From CABQCM01 sp965145485 (GTDB lineage Bacteria > Bacillota > Clostridia > Oscillospirales > Acutalibacteraceae): a DNA stretch of 48,199 nt. The translations under genes and the position numbers were made by a program. The notes beneath the pieces are model-generated. The model saw nothing but the letters and a program-made list of their open reading frames with translations. It searched no databases and was not told where the DNA came from. The stretch's first letter is position 1. The number at the start of each line of letters is the position of its first letter. The stretch is from NCBI GenBank assembly GCA_965145485.1, contig CBCTCU010000020.1, positions 1-48,199 on the forward strand, read 5' to 3'. Shown here piece by piece: positions 31,518 through 41,104 of the stretch.

Positions 31518-32210
31518 ATGAGATTGACCATTTATCTAGTGGAGGACGACACCGATATTCGGGAAATGGAACGATACGCCCTGGAAAACAGCGGCTATGA
31601 CGTAAGCGAATTTGGCGATGGCACAGAGTTTTTAGCGGCGCTGGAACGTTCTCTTCCCGATCTGGTGCTTTTGGATATCATGTTGCCGGGGCTGGACGGC
31701 CTGTCGGTATTGCAAAAGATTCGTTCCAGTGAAAAAACGCGGCAGCTTCCGGTGATTCTGGTCACGGCCAAGACCACCGAGCTGGACAAGGTCAAGGGGC
31801 TGAATATGGGGGCGGACGACTATCTGTCCAAGCCCTTTGGCATTATGGAGCTGGTCGCCAGGGTGCAGGCGTTGCTGCGCCGGTTGCCTGGGGCCGGCGA
31901 GGCCGAAAGCGAACGGCTGTCGTGCGCCGGCATTGAGATGGACGACGCGCGGCATAAGGTTACGGCCATGGGGCGCTCGTGCGAGCTGACTTATAAGGAA
32001 TACGAGCTGCTCAAGCTGCTGTTGTCGCACCCGGATCGGGTGCTCAGCCGCGAGCAGATTATGGATAAGGTGTGGAACACCGACTACGAAGGGGAGAGCC
32101 GGACGGTCGATATGCACATCAAGACCCTGCGTCAGAAGCTTGGCGAGGCTGGCAGCGCGATCCGCACGGTGCGCAACGTCGGCTATAAGCTCGAGTCGGG
32201 GCAGGCCTGA
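31518..32210 (+). CDS. phoP: PhoP/PhoB-type response regulator
   Basis: 230 aa. ATG at 31518 with GGAAAGGAT upstream. Receiver domain 1-120 with acidic pocket EDD (9-11), phospho-acceptor Asp53 in LVLLDIMLPGLDG, TAK switch and Lys in YLSKPF. OmpR-type winged helix at about 130-228 (LTYKEYELLKLLLSHPDRVLSREQIMDKVW, RTVDMHIKTLRQKLG). Its position after pst-phoU and before a PAS-containing kinase makes it the Pho-regulon regulator. It probably binds the TTTTACA repeats upstream of pstS. Confidence 0.93.
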   Translation: MRLTIYLVEDDTDIREMERYALENSGYDVSEFGDGTEFLAALERSLPDLVLLDIMLPGLDGLSVLQKIRSSEKTRQLPVILVTAKTTELDKVKGLNMGADDYLSKPFGIMELVARVQALLRRLPGAGEAESERLSCAGIEMDDARHKVTAMGRSCELTYKEYELLKLLLSHPDRVLSREQIMDKVWNTDYEGESRTVDMHIKTLRQKLGEAGSAIRTVRNVGYKLESGQA

Positions 32211-32328
32211 CGCCCTTTGGGAACCTTACATAGACCGGTGTCGGTGGGAACAGGCGCGCTTTTTGCGTCATCGTCCAAGGAAAATCCGGACGGGGCGACT
32301 CCGCCGGCAGCAGGATGCTTTGACAACG

Positions 32329-32356
32329 ACGCGGAGCAAAAGGGCCCCGCGTTTTT
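32329..32356 (+). terminator. Weak hairpin between phoP and phoR
   Basis: ACGCGG (32329-32334) with CCGCGT (32347-32352), a 12-nt loop, then TTTTT. It lies in a 218-nt spacer and could reduce phoR expression relative to phoP. The stem is only 6 bp. Confidence 0.35.
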
Positions 32357-32428
32357 CCTTGGCCGCAGGCGGAGAAGGCTGCGGCGTTTCAGATAGGGCG
32401 CACAGCGCATGGAAGGGCAGTAGGGGAC

Positions 32429-34141
32429 ATGGAGCATAAGATTACATGCTATTTATTCTATATGGGGCTGATCGCGGCCGTTCTGGCCACGGTGCTCACT
32501 GCTTTGGTCTTTCGTTCCAGCTTTGAGGAGCAGTGGGTGGATGAGCTATCCCGTACGGCGGGGCTTTTGGCCAAGAGCTATACGCCGTTGGAGAATAAAG
32601 AGGATATCATCCAGTATGCCGACGATTCTCTCCGGCTTACTTTGGTGGACGCCGACGGCAGGGTGCTGTGCGACAGCGACGCCGATGCCGCCAGTCTGGA
32701 AAACCATGCCGACCGGCCGGAGATTATGCAGGCTTTTGAGACGGGGGCTGGAAGCTCGGTGCGCCGCTCGGATACCCTGTCGGTCAGTCTGTATTATTAC
32801 GCCCTCCGCCTGGAGGATGGGCGGGTGCTGCGCGTGGGGATCGAGCGGAACAATCTGCTTCACCTGCTGGGCCAGGCCTATTCCTTTGCCGCGCTGGGGG
32901 TGTGCGCCCTGCTGGTGCTGGCGGTGGTTTTCGCCATCGTTCTGACCAAAAAGCTGCTTCGGCCCATTCGGAGGCTGACGGAGGAAATGGACGCCCTGCC
33001 CCCCGACCCCAAAGGTGAATATAAGGAGTTGGCGCCCTTTGTGCGCGAAATCCGTTCGCAGCGTCAGCGTATCCAAAGCCAGATGCGCACCATTGAGGAG
33101 GAGAAAAACAAGCTTTCCGCCATCCTGCGCGACATGGCGGAGGGGCTAATTTTGCTTGACGCCGACCGCCGGGTGCTTCTGGTCAACGAGAGCGCGCGAA
33201 GGCTGCTGGGGGCCGGGCAGGAAACCGAAAACGGCCTTTCGCCCGAGGGGGAAAATCTGGTTTACCTCACCCGCAATGCCGACTTGGGCGAATGCGTACG
33301 CGCCGCCATGGAGGGGGAGAGCCGGTCGGAGACAGTGCGCATGGGCGAACGCTGGGTGCGCATCCTGGCCAACCCGGTGAGCGGGGACGACCAGCAGGAC
33401 GGGGTGGTCTGCCTGCTGCTGGATGTGACCGAGACAGCCAAGGCCGAGCGTATGAAGCAGGAGTTTACCGCCAACGTATCGCACGAGCTCAAGACCCCCC
33501 TGACCTCCATTTCGGGCTATGCCGAGATGATCGAAAACGGCATGGCGCAGCCCGAGGACGTCAAAAAGTTCGCGGGTACCATCCATCGCGAGGCCGGCCG
33601 GATGCTGTCGCTGATCAGCGATATTATCAAGCTGTCCGAACTGGACGAGGGAGGGGACGCGGCTGCGCCGGACGAGGAGGTAGATCTGTACGCTCTGGCG
33701 GCCGACTGCATCTCCCGCTTGCGTTTGTCGGCCGACCGGCACCGGGTGAAGCTGATCCTGCAGGGGGAGCATGGGCGTGTTCAGGGCAGTGCGGCCATGC
33801 TGTCCGAGCTGATTTACAACCTGTGCGATAATGCCATCCGTTATAACCACAAGGGCGGGCGCGTCACCGTCACGGTGGGCGATCATACCCTCGCGGTGGC
33901 CGACACCGGCATTGGCATTCCGCGTCAGCATCAGGAGAGGGTGTTTGAGCGGTTTTACCGGGTGGACAAAAGCCGCTCCAAGCAGACCGGAGGGACCGGT
34001 TTGGGACTGGCGATTGTCAAGCACATTGCCGAGCAGCATCACGCGACCCTCCGCCTTGAGAGCAGCGAGGGGGAAGGCACCACAATTCGGGTGGATTTTA
34101 TGCCGCGGCAGACGCAGGGGGAGCCGGCCGCCGACGCTTGA
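32429..34141 (+). CDS. phoR: PhoR-type sensor histidine kinase
   Basis: 570 aa. ATG at 32429 after AGGGGA. Membrane helix 1 about 8-30, an extracytoplasmic domain (about 31-150) with the short Cache/PAS-like pattern LTLVDADGRVLCDSD, membrane helix 2 about 152-175, then HAMP (LLRPIRRLTEEM), a cytosolic PAS (LRDMAEGLILLDADRRVLLVNESARRLLG), HisKA with phospho-acceptor His352 in SHELKTPLTS, and HATPase with N box YNLCDNAIRYN, G1 ADTGIGIP, F box ERFYR and G2 GGTGLGLAI. The full PhoR layout, partner of the preceding regulator. The extracytoplasmic domain is larger than in enteric PhoR, as is normal in Firmicutes. Confidence 0.94.
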   Translation: MEHKITCYLFYMGLIAAVLATVLTALVFRSSFEEQWVDELSRTAGLLAKSYTPLENKEDIIQYADDSLRLTLVDADGRVLCDSDADAASLENHADRPEIMQAFETGAGSSVRRSDTLSVSLYYYALRLEDGRVLRVGIERNNLLHLLGQAYSFAALGVCALLVLAVVFAIVLTKKLLRPIRRLTEEMDALPPDPKGEYKELAPFVREIRSQRQRIQSQMRTIEEEKNKLSAILRDMAEGLILLDADRRVLLVNESARRLLGAGQETENGLSPEGENLVYLTRNADLGECVRAAMEGESRSETVRMGERWVRILANPVSGDDQQDGVVCLLLDVTETAKAERMKQEFTANVSHELKTPLTSISGYAEMIENGMAQPEDVKKFAGTIHREAGRMLSLISDIIKLSELDEGGDAAAPDEEVDLYALAADCISRLRLSADRHRVKLILQGEHGRVQGSAAMLSELIYNLCDNAIRYNHKGGRVTVTVGDHTLAVADTGIGIPRQHQERVFERFYRVDKSRSKQTGGTGLGLAIVKHIAEQHHATLRLESSEGEGTTIRVDFMPRQTQGEPAADA

Positions 34142-35142
34142 GAAGGATCACCGGCTAAAAGGTCTTTGTACCGCGCCGCTCTCACTGCCCGCCAAAGCTA
34201 GGGATGACTGGATATACACTGGCGATGGCATGAACGCCCTCTTAGAGGCGCGCTTGCAACCATGGGCCTTGGATGGGTCTGTGCAGGATCACAGGTTCAG
34301 CCGGCCTTTCGATCGGTATAGGTACGGGACACCGTTTGCATTTTTTGTGGCGCTTGGAAAACCGCCAAGCGGTACTTAGGGCTTTTATTTTCCGCCTTGA
34401 TTTGGCGGATTGTCTGGCTTCATAAATCATGGGCAGCGGCCTTTGTATCGCTGCCAAACCCCCTTTTACTTGAGCGAAACACGCAAAACACCCCTTTCGT
34501 AATCAAAAGGGGTGTTTGTTCTTGTCCGCTTAAACGCAACGTCCCAGTCAAACGCAGGGCAGGCAAAATTGTATGAGAAAAAAGCGAGACAAAGCAAAGG
34601 GCACAGCGAAAGGATGAAAAAATCGAACAACGCTTTGCCGCACAAGCTGACATTATCTGGATCAACCCATTGCCGGGCGGCAGGGCGCGGGGTGGCAGAG
34701 ATACCGGCTTCCTCTGGAGGGACAAAACCTGTGCACGCCCTTCCAGAGAGCGTGCAGACCGTCATGGAAGCGGTGGGCTTCCCTTTGCCGGCCACAGTGG
34801 AACCAGGCGCAGGCAAAGCAGGATGTCGAAAGGTAAGGAGTACCCCATATCGAAAACGATCGGGGATGGCGCAGGAAGCGACTGACCCGCTGCTGGGCGT
34901 GAGAAATGGGCTGTAAGGGTAAAGGATCAACGCCCTTAGAGGAAAACAAACCGGTGGTAGGCATTTCACAGCCTGTGAAAACCACCAGGTTTCGGGTGAG
35001 TGAAAGTGCGCCCGTCAGGACGCACAACGGCCTGTCATATCAGACGGTTTTGCCAGGGCAGGGGACGGCAAACATTCCATGGGGATTGTCCATTGAACTC
35101 GACAAGGCCGGGCGCGTCACATGCTGGCAGCGAATCAATCGG
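34142..35142. other. Intergenic region between phoR and a convergent unknown gene
   Basis: About 1 kb without a gene I can support. It contains a strong two-way terminator at 34485-34517, a hairpin CCCC..ATCG/CGAT..GGGG near 34843-34866, and a minus-strand stretch at 34645-34668 resembling the 3' core of a thiamine riboswitch but lacking the rest. Confidence 0.5.
34485..34520. terminator. Bidirectional rho-independent terminator
   Basis: Thirteen-base perfect arms AAAACACCCCTTT (34485-34497) and AAAAGGGGTGTTT (34505-34517) with a 7-nt loop. A-rich on one side and T-rich on the other, it can stop transcription from either direction. It probably ends the pst-pho message about 345 nt after phoR. 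Confidence 0.75.
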
Positions 35143-35841
35143 TCAACCCTGCGGCGAAACCGCTTGAGCGGCGCGGGAGGTGTTCATATAAGCGGAAGAG
35201 TGCATGCCGGTTGGCTCCTCATTATAGGCGTCGGCAATCAGCCGGTATCCGTCCTCCCCACGTTGCAGCGTGATGGTGTGCTGCGTGGTAAAGGTATCGC
35301 TTTGGGTGGTTTCCAGCGCCGACTCGGTCATGCTCGCGGCGAAGGGAATATAATCGTATGTCGTTTGGATATCGCAGCGCAGATAGACCAGCGTGTCGGA
35401 TTCCTGCTGGGAAAGCAGGTCATTGCTCGATGTGCAGGCGATAATCTGGCGGCTGGTACGCCATTCCATATCCGAGATCAGGCCCTGTCGGCGCTCCTCC
35501 TCCGCGATTACCTCCGTACTGAATAAAGAGGTGATCTCCACCGCTGTTTTGCCGCTGGGGAGGGTAACGGCGCCGCTGAGCAAATCCTCGCCGCTGGCAG
35601 TGGCGGTTTTGTCCTTTCGCATGCTGTCGGCCCGGTAATCGCAGTAGGCGTCCAACAGCTGCTGAATCGATTGGGCGCTGAAATCCCTGTCGACAATCAC
35701 ATACTGCCCCTGAGGGTTCCATTGTTCGGCCGGCTGTACCGTGGAGCGATAGATCAGCCACGCACCGGCGGCCACAGCGGCAATGCAGAATAAGCATACA
35801 ATCCAAAACGGACGATGGGCCTTTTTTTGCTTCATTGGCAT
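35143..35841 (-). CDS. Membrane-anchored extracytoplasmic protein of unknown function
   Basis: 232 aa. Start at 35841, with AAAGGAGG just before it; an ATG two codons later (35835) fits the spacing equally well. A basic N-terminus (KQKKAHR) is followed by one membrane helix (about 12-32), then about 190 soluble residues outside the cell. I recognise no family. The part 60-190 has GQYVIVDRDFSAQSIQQLLDAYCDYRADSM, and later VTLPSGKTAVEITSLFSTEVI and alternating beta-like strands. It ends with a Ser/Asn/Ala-rich tail. A minus-strand -10 TATAAT lies at 35911-35916, with a poor -35. It sits between phoR and the Na/Pi symporter gene, on the opposite strand, so a phosphate role is only a positional guess. 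Confidence 0.75.
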   Translation of the reverse strand: MPMKQKKAHRPFWIVCLFCIAAVAAGAWLIYRSTVQPAEQWNPQGQYVIVDRDFSAQSIQQLLDAYCDYRADSMRKDKTATASGEDLLSGAVTLPSGKTAVEITSLFSTEVIAEEERRQGLISDMEWRTSRQIIACTSSNDLLSQQESDTLVYLRCDIQTTYDYIPFAASMTESALETTQSDTFTTQHTITLQRGEDGYRLIADAYNEEPTGMHSSAYMNTSRAAQAVSPQG

Positions 35842-36150
35842 ACCGCCTCCTTTCAGGCCGCTTTGGTTGGCCGCAATCATAGGCCAGAGATTCAATCTGC
35901 TTGTTGTTATATTATACAAAACTATGGATGTAAATAAATGCTTTATAGGAATATTTTCTGAATTATTCTACTCGACTGTACCGTAGCTTCCGGATAATTT
36001 GCATCGTTGACTGATATTTTTACCCCATGCATTTATAATAAAAAGGTACAGGGTGATTTATGACAATGCGTGTGCGGTAAACGATGCTTTGCCGCCAGTT
36101 TTCATAACCAAGCGGTAGCCTGCGCGAAGAAAAGGGAAGAGGCGGGATTT

Positions 36151-37902
36151 ATGGATTTTTTTGCGGTGTTGTCTCTCATCGGCGGATTGGCCATGTTTTT
36201 ATATGGCATGTCGGTCATGGGGAGTGGGCTGGAGAAGTTGTCGGGCGGGCGGCTGGAGCGTACGCTCGAGAAAATGACCTCCAATCCCATCAAGGGGGCA
36301 CTTCTGGGCGCGGCGGTGACCGCCGTCATCCAGTCCTCCTCCGCCACCACCGTTATGGTGGTGGGGTTTGTCAATTCCGGTCTGATGAAGCTGCGTCGGG
36401 GCATCGGGATTATTATGGGTGCGAATATCGGCACCACCATCACTGCCTGGATTTTAAGCTTGACCGGTCTGCAGGGGGATAACGTATTCGTTCAGATGCT
36501 CAATCCCAACTCCTTTTCCCCCATTTTGGCGATGGTGGGCGTCGTGCTCATGATGGGATCAAAAAACGGGAAGAAAAAGGATGTCGGCGCGATCCTGATC
36601 GGGTTCGCGGTGCTGATGTTTGGCATGTCCACCATGAGCGCCGCGGTTAAGCCGCTGGCTGAGATTCCAGAGTTTACAAACGTCCTGACCTATTTTAGCA
36701 ACCCCGTTTTGGGGGTGCTTGCCGGGGCGGCGCTGACCGCGATTATCCAAAGCTCTTCCGCCTCGGTGGGCATTTTGCAGGCTCTCTCCTCCACCGGCGG
36801 CATAACCTACGGCGCGGCTATCCCCATTATCCTGGGACAGAATATCGGCACCTGCGTCACCGCCCTGATTTCCTGCATTAGCGCCAATAAGAACGCCAAA
36901 CGGGCGGCGATGGTACACCTTTATTTCAATCTCATCGGCGCCATTGTATTTTTAGCGCTGTTTTACGGCGTGGACGCTGCGGTATCGCTTCCCTTTGTGG
37001 ACGAGCCGCTCAACGCGGCCGATATCGCGGTGGTGCATACGGTCTTTAATCTCTTTTCCACCGCCCTGCTTCTGCCATTCTCGCGGGGGCTGGAGAAACT
37101 GGCCTGCCTGACCATTCGGGAGAAGGACGATGCGATCGAAGAGCCGGTGCTGGATGAGCGCTTCCTCAACACCCCCGCCTTTGCCCTCGAGCAGTGCAAG
37201 GGTGCCGCGGTAGGTATGGCCGAGCTCTCGCGCGAGACGTTGTTGGAGGCCATGACCCTTCTGGAGGATTATCAAGAGAAAAAGGCGGCCGAGGTGACCG
37301 CAGGGGAAAATCAAATCGACCGGTACGAGGACCGGCTTGGCACCTTCCTGGTGCAGCTTTCGAGCCGGGAGCTGTCCGCAAGGGACGGCAACGAGATATC
37401 CAAGCTGCTGCATACCATCGGGGATTTGGAACGCATCGGGGATCACGCGGTCAATCTGCTGGACGCGGCACGGGAAAAGAAGGAGAAAGGGCTGCGGTTT
37501 TCCGAGCAGGCGGCACGGGAGCTCAAGGTGCTGTTAGCGGCCGTTGCGGATATCCTCGATCTGACCGTGCGGGCCTTTGCCGAAAACAGTATCGAGCTCG
37601 CCCGTCAGGTGGAGCCGCTCGAGCAGGTGGTCGACGTGCTCAAGTCGGAGCTGAGAGCGCGCCATATCCAGCGGCTGAAAAAGGGGACCTGCACCATTGA
37701 AATGGGCTTTATCCTGTCTGACCTGCTGACGGATTTGGAGCGCGTTTCAGATCACTGCTCCAATATCGCCGTCTGCCTGATTCAGATAGCCGAATCGCAG
37801 TTTGACACCCACGGCTATCTCAACCGGCTCAAGCATTCGCACCAGCCGCAGTTTGACGCAGCGTTTGAAAAAAATCTGGAGAAGTACGCTCTGCCAGAAT
37901 AA
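36151..37902 (+). CDS. Na+/phosphate symporter with C-terminal PhoU domain
   Basis: 583 aa. ATG at 36151, where the first membrane helix begins (MDFFAVLSLIGGLAMFLYGM). Two inverted Na_Pi_cotrans repeats, each with the QSSS signature: TAVIQSSSATTVMVVGFVN (about 58-76) and TAIIQSSSASVGILQALSS (about 198-216), plus GANIGTTITAW and GQNIGTCVTAL. From about 345 a cytosolic PhoU-like helical domain follows, with TIGDLERIGDHAVNLLDA and DLERVSDHCSNIAV, each like a PhoU metal site. Members of this PF02690 family move phosphate with sodium. The PhoU part is thought to gate activity. A TATAAT at 36034-36039 may be its promoter. Its place beside pst-pho suggests a second, lower-affinity phosphate route. 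Confidence 0.92.
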   Translation: MDFFAVLSLIGGLAMFLYGMSVMGSGLEKLSGGRLERTLEKMTSNPIKGALLGAAVTAVIQSSSATTVMVVGFVNSGLMKLRRGIGIIMGANIGTTITAWILSLTGLQGDNVFVQMLNPNSFSPILAMVGVVLMMGSKNGKKKDVGAILIGFAVLMFGMSTMSAAVKPLAEIPEFTNVLTYFSNPVLGVLAGAALTAIIQSSSASVGILQALSSTGGITYGAAIPIILGQNIGTCVTALISCISANKNAKRAAMVHLYFNLIGAIVFLALFYGVDAAVSLPFVDEPLNAADIAVVHTVFNLFSTALLLPFSRGLEKLACLTIREKDDAIEEPVLDERFLNTPAFALEQCKGAAVGMAELSRETLLEAMTLLEDYQEKKAAEVTAGENQIDRYEDRLGTFLVQLSSRELSARDGNEISKLLHTIGDLERIGDHAVNLLDAAREKKEKGLRFSEQAARELKVLLAAVADILDLTVRAFAENSIELARQVEPLEQVVDVLKSELRARHIQRLKKGTCTIEMGFILSDLLTDLERVSDHCSNIAVCLIQIAESQFDTHGYLNRLKHSHQPQFDAAFEKNLEKYALPE

Positions 37903-38260
37903 CCCGTATACGCGGCCTCTATGTCGGGGACGCGTTTGTTTGGATAAGATCGGCCAGGCCGGTCTTTGCCAACGCATCCGATCGCGATCCAATTCGGCCA
38001 GAAGCGTTCCTAGATCATCGGTAGATACCGGGTACAATGTCTGGGCTTTGGCGCAAACGGGCCCCCTGCGACGGTTGCATGGTGCTATCGTATGCAATGC
38101 GAGCCACCGCCCTTAAAAACGCGGTCACCGGTTCGCTCTTCTTCGCGTTTCCTACGGAATTGGCTTGTTGTTGCAAAAAGGCTTGCACGATCGGGTCTGG
38201 GGAGGTAAAATATTCCCAAACGCCGCGGTCGTGCGGCGGCCGAAACGGAGGTTTTCAGCC
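37903..38260 (+). other. Intergenic region
   Basis: About 358 nt between the symporter and the isomerase-like gene. A GC-rich inverted repeat around 38221-38241 (CGCCGC...GCGGCG) lies just before the next ribosome site. Nothing else recognised. Confidence 0.45.
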
Positions 38261-39085
38261 ATGCGATACTATCTGTTCCCCAAGTTTTTTGCACATTTGC
38301 CCTTGCAAGAGCTCATGAGCACCTGCAAGGAGCTGGACATCGACGGCCCTACCGCCCTCATCCGGGAGGGCTATTGGATCGACCGGGAGAATCTCCAGAC
38401 TGCGTTGCCCCGGTATGTTGCCGCGGCACAATCCCATGGTCTGCATGTCACCTATGCCGAAACGCCCTTTTCTCTGGAGGAAATCCCCTCGCTGTCGAGT
38501 GAGCTTGAAGCGCTGCGAGACAATGGGATTACGGATTTTCGCGTTGACTTTATCAGCAAGCGGTACGCAGGGGCTTACCGCGATCTGCCCGGCGTCCTGC
38601 GGCCGCTGATCGAGCGGGCGGCCGCGGCGGCGGCTGAGGCGGGCGTGCGTATGGTCATTCAGATTCACGGATACTGCTATCCCCACAACGCCACCGCCGC
38701 CTATCCGCTGGTGCGCGGCCTGGATCCCGCCGCGGTCGGGATTAAAATCGACCCCGGCAACAATCTCGCGCAAGAGGGGTTTGAGCTGTTTGACTATCAG
38801 GTGGAGCTGCTGGGCGAATACATCGCTGCCCTCGGCGCCAAGGACGCCTGCGTCCAGTGCACGGGCGACCGGCAGTCGGCCGCCAAAGGGTGGACGCGCG
38901 CTTTTGCGCCTGCCTACGAGGGGATGACCGACTACCCTCTGCTGTTTCGTCAATTGAAGAAAGTCGGGTTTGACGGCCCGGCGATTCTCATGCCCTTCTA
39001 TCATGAGAAGGCGTACGACCGTTTGCTCGACTGCCTCAAAAAAGAGATTGCCTACTTCCGGCAGGTGGAGTGTTCCATCCAATGA
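38261..39085 (+). CDS. TIM-barrel sugar-phosphate isomerase/epimerase-like protein
   Basis: 274 aa. ATG at 38261 with GGAGG 10 nt upstream. It has the xylose-isomerase-like TIM-barrel (AP_endonuc_2) layout: an early LQELMSTCKELDIDGPTALI, then LHVTYAETPFSLEEI, MVIQIHGYCYPHNA (His in strand 4), GIKIDPGNNLAQEG (metal-side Asp) and FDGPAILMPFYHEKAYDRLLDCLKKEI at the end. These positions usually hold the Glu/Asp/His metal ligands. Here a His-rich strand 4 and Asp in strand 5 are kept, but the final Glu is not obvious. Cytosolic. The likely substrate is a sugar or sugar acid; no neighbour points to which. Probably monocistronic. Confidence 0.8.
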   Translation: MRYYLFPKFFAHLPLQELMSTCKELDIDGPTALIREGYWIDRENLQTALPRYVAAAQSHGLHVTYAETPFSLEEIPSLSSELEALRDNGITDFRVDFISKRYAGAYRDLPGVLRPLIERAAAAAAEAGVRMVIQIHGYCYPHNATAAYPLVRGLDPAAVGIKIDPGNNLAQEGFELFDYQVELLGEYIAALGAKDACVQCTGDRQSAAKGWTRAFAPAYEGMTDYPLLFRQLKKVGFDGPAILMPFYHEKAYDRLLDCLKKEIAYFRQVECSIQ

Positions 39086-39621
39086 GGCGTATGGGGCATG
39101 TCCCCCAAAGCCCTGACTTCGGATTGGGCCTGCTTCCACGCCGAATACCCGAGGATATGGGCAGCCAACCCCCACCTTGCTAAACAGGAGAAAACATCTT
39201 CTCCTTTCGCATGGGGTAAAGCGGGCCAAATCGGAGATGCCGCTGTGAGGCGACGAAAACCCGTTTGCGGATGGTAGGGTGCGATAGAGCGCTGGGCGTC
39301 TTTGCGCAGGCTGGCCGGAAGGATGCCCCTTCATCCTCCCCGTCCCTGATTGTACGGAAAAAGCGAAAACCGGCCTGTGTGGCCAGGCCGTCTGGATCTG
39401 TTTGGCTTTTGTGCGCATTCGGTTGACCGCCGCTCGGGAAGGCTGACATCGGAGAGTACCGTTGCGGGGAAGCAGAGGCGGCGTTGCCGCCCACCAAGAT
39501 GGCCAAAGGGCGTATGCCTGGCATACAAGCCGATCCGGAAGGCGGGTGGCAAATTTCATCTCCCGCTTGCATCTGAGGGCGAGGGGTGTATAATAGTAGC
39601 GGATGAAAGGAGGCGGGGCTA
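39086..39621 (+). other. Intergenic region upstream of tsaD
   Basis: About 535 nt. It contains a small hairpin GGAGAA/TTCTCC (about 39188-39205), which could end the preceding gene's message, and the tsaD promoter at its end. No gene recognised. Confidence 0.5.
39567..39594 (+). promoter_or_regulatory. Sigma-A promoter of tsaD
   Basis: TTGCAT (39567-39572), 16 nt, TATAAT (39589-39594). Transcription would start near 39601, leaving a leader of only about 20 nt that is almost entirely the ribosome site. Confidence 0.7.
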
Positions 39622-40707
39622 TTGCTGGTCCTCGCGATCGAAAGTTCGTGTGACGAGACGGCGGCCGCCGTGGTGCGTGATCGGCAGGCGTTGTCCAATG
39701 TCATTGCGTCCCAGGTGGAGGAACATAAAAAGTTCGGCGGCGTGGTGCCGGAGATTGCCTCTCGCCGCCATGTGGAGAATATTTCGTGGGTCGTGTCGCT
39801 CGCGTTGGAAAAGGCGGGCTGCCAACTGGCGGATATCGACGGCATCGCCGTCACCTTTGCGCCCGGGCTGATCGGCGCGCTGCTGGTGGGGGTGAATTTC
39901 GCCAAGGGGATGGCGCTGGCCAGCCGTAAGCCGCTGATCCCGGTGCACCATCTGCGCTCTCACATCGCGGCGAATTACGTGACCCATCCCGAACTGGAAC
40001 CGCCCTTTCTCTGCCTGGTCGTGTCGGGAGGGCATAGCCATATCGTCGAGGTGCTGGATTACACCCGCTTTCGGGTGGTGGGGCGCACGCGGGATGATGC
40101 GGCGGGGGAGTGCTTTGATAAAACCGCCCGCGCCATGGGGATGCCCTATCCTGGCGGCGTCCATCTCGACCGCATTGCCGAGGAGGGCGATGCGACCGTT
40201 TACCGCCTGCCAAGCCCCAAGGTGGAGGGCAGCCCTTACGATTTCAGCTTTTCCGGGCTTAAGACGGCGGTGGTCAACCTCATTCACAACAAACAGCAGA
40301 AGGGGGAGGACTATAGCGTCCCCGATCTTGCCGCCTGCGTGCGCGCCGGGGTGTGCGATCAGCTTTGTAGCCGGCTTGTACAGGCGGCGCAGGACCTCGG
40401 CTATCGCCGGATTGCCCTGGCGGGTGGGGTATCGGCCAACCGCCAGCTGCGCCGCCAGATGGAGGAGCTTTGTTCCCAGCGTGGCTGGGAGCTGTATTAC
40501 CCCGAGGCGTCGCTTTGCGGGGACAATGCCGTGATGGTCGGGGTGCAGGGCTGCTATGAGCTGGCCGCAGGCCATCGAGCCGGGCAGGATCTCAACGCCT
40601 GCGCCACCCTCCCCATTGATTATGACGGCGGAATGCCCAACAGGCGGCCGGCTTACATGGATGCGATCGCCGATGGAGCGTTAGGGCCAGCGCGCAATAC
40701 GCAATGA
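39622..40707 (+). CDS. tsaD: tRNA N6-adenosine threonylcarbamoyltransferase TsaD
   Basis: 361 aa. TTG start at 39622 with AAAGGAGG 8 nt upstream; the family's first residues (LVLAIESSCDETAAAVV) begin here, so no other start is possible. TsaD transfers the threonylcarbamoyl group from TC-AMP to A37 of ANN-decoding tRNAs, with TsaB and TsaE. ASKHA fold, metal-binding HxxxH at His110/His114 (HHLRSH), VSGGHSHIV phosphate loop, DDAAGECFDK, FSFSGLKTAV and the late AGGVSANRQLR plus CGDNAVM. All key parts are present and the length is normal. No tsaB or tsaE is adjacent. Confidence 0.97.
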   Translation: MLVLAIESSCDETAAAVVRDRQALSNVIASQVEEHKKFGGVVPEIASRRHVENISWVVSLALEKAGCQLADIDGIAVTFAPGLIGALLVGVNFAKGMALASRKPLIPVHHLRSHIAANYVTHPELEPPFLCLVVSGGHSHIVEVLDYTRFRVVGRTRDDAAGECFDKTARAMGMPYPGGVHLDRIAEEGDATVYRLPSPKVEGSPYDFSFSGLKTAVVNLIHNKQQKGEDYSVPDLAACVRAGVCDQLCSRLVQAAQDLGYRRIALAGGVSANRQLRRQMEELCSQRGWELYYPEASLCGDNAVMVGVQGCYELAAGHRAGQDLNACATLPIDYDGGMPNRRPAYMDAIADGALGPARNTQ

Positions 40708-40787
40708 ATCAAGGGTGCAAACATGCTGGCGGATAGCCGAGAAACTGGCCTTCGGCGGCGTATGAGTACATGAATTATCGGAAATGG

Positions 40788-40823
40788 ACAGCCGCCGCGG
40801 CAATCACCGCGGCGGCTGTTCCT
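40788..40823 (+). terminator. GC-rich hairpin after tsaD
   Basis: Perfect 13-bp stem ACAGCCGCCGCGG (40788-40800) with CCGCGGCGGCTGT (40807-40819), 6-nt loop, followed by TCCTTC. Very stable but with a poor T-run. Confidence 0.55.
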
Positions 40824-41104
40824 TCACAGGAGGGGTTAAAAAGGTATATGCATATCAATTCCTGCATAATTCATTTCGCTATTTGCCGCACGGATTGTTG
40901 CAGGACAATACAGCGGTGGCAGAAACGCGCGGCGTCTAACGCCGTACAGATGAATCTGAAATGCAGGTAACCTCATCCATATGGGATGGGAGGCTATCTA
41001 TAGTTTACTGGCTCTACTATTCTTTGCCAATGTATGAGATGAACAAAATATAATGCTTGTATTTAGGCAGATAGACCATAAAGCAGGATGTATTTCTCAA
41101 CACG

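Noticed and set aside
34645..34668. Minus-strand stretch resembling the 3' core of a thiamine (TPP) riboswitch (TTGATCCAGATAATG, then TCAGC)
   Set aside because: The short helix expected around ATAATG does not pair (CCAG against TCAG), the upstream GGGGTG and CTGAGA elements are absent on that strand, and no thiamine gene follows.
36007..36039. TTGACT...TATAAT promoter for the Na/Pi symporter
   Set aside because: The spacing between these hexamers is 21 nt, too long for a normal sigma-A promoter. Only the -10 is mentioned in the gene entry.
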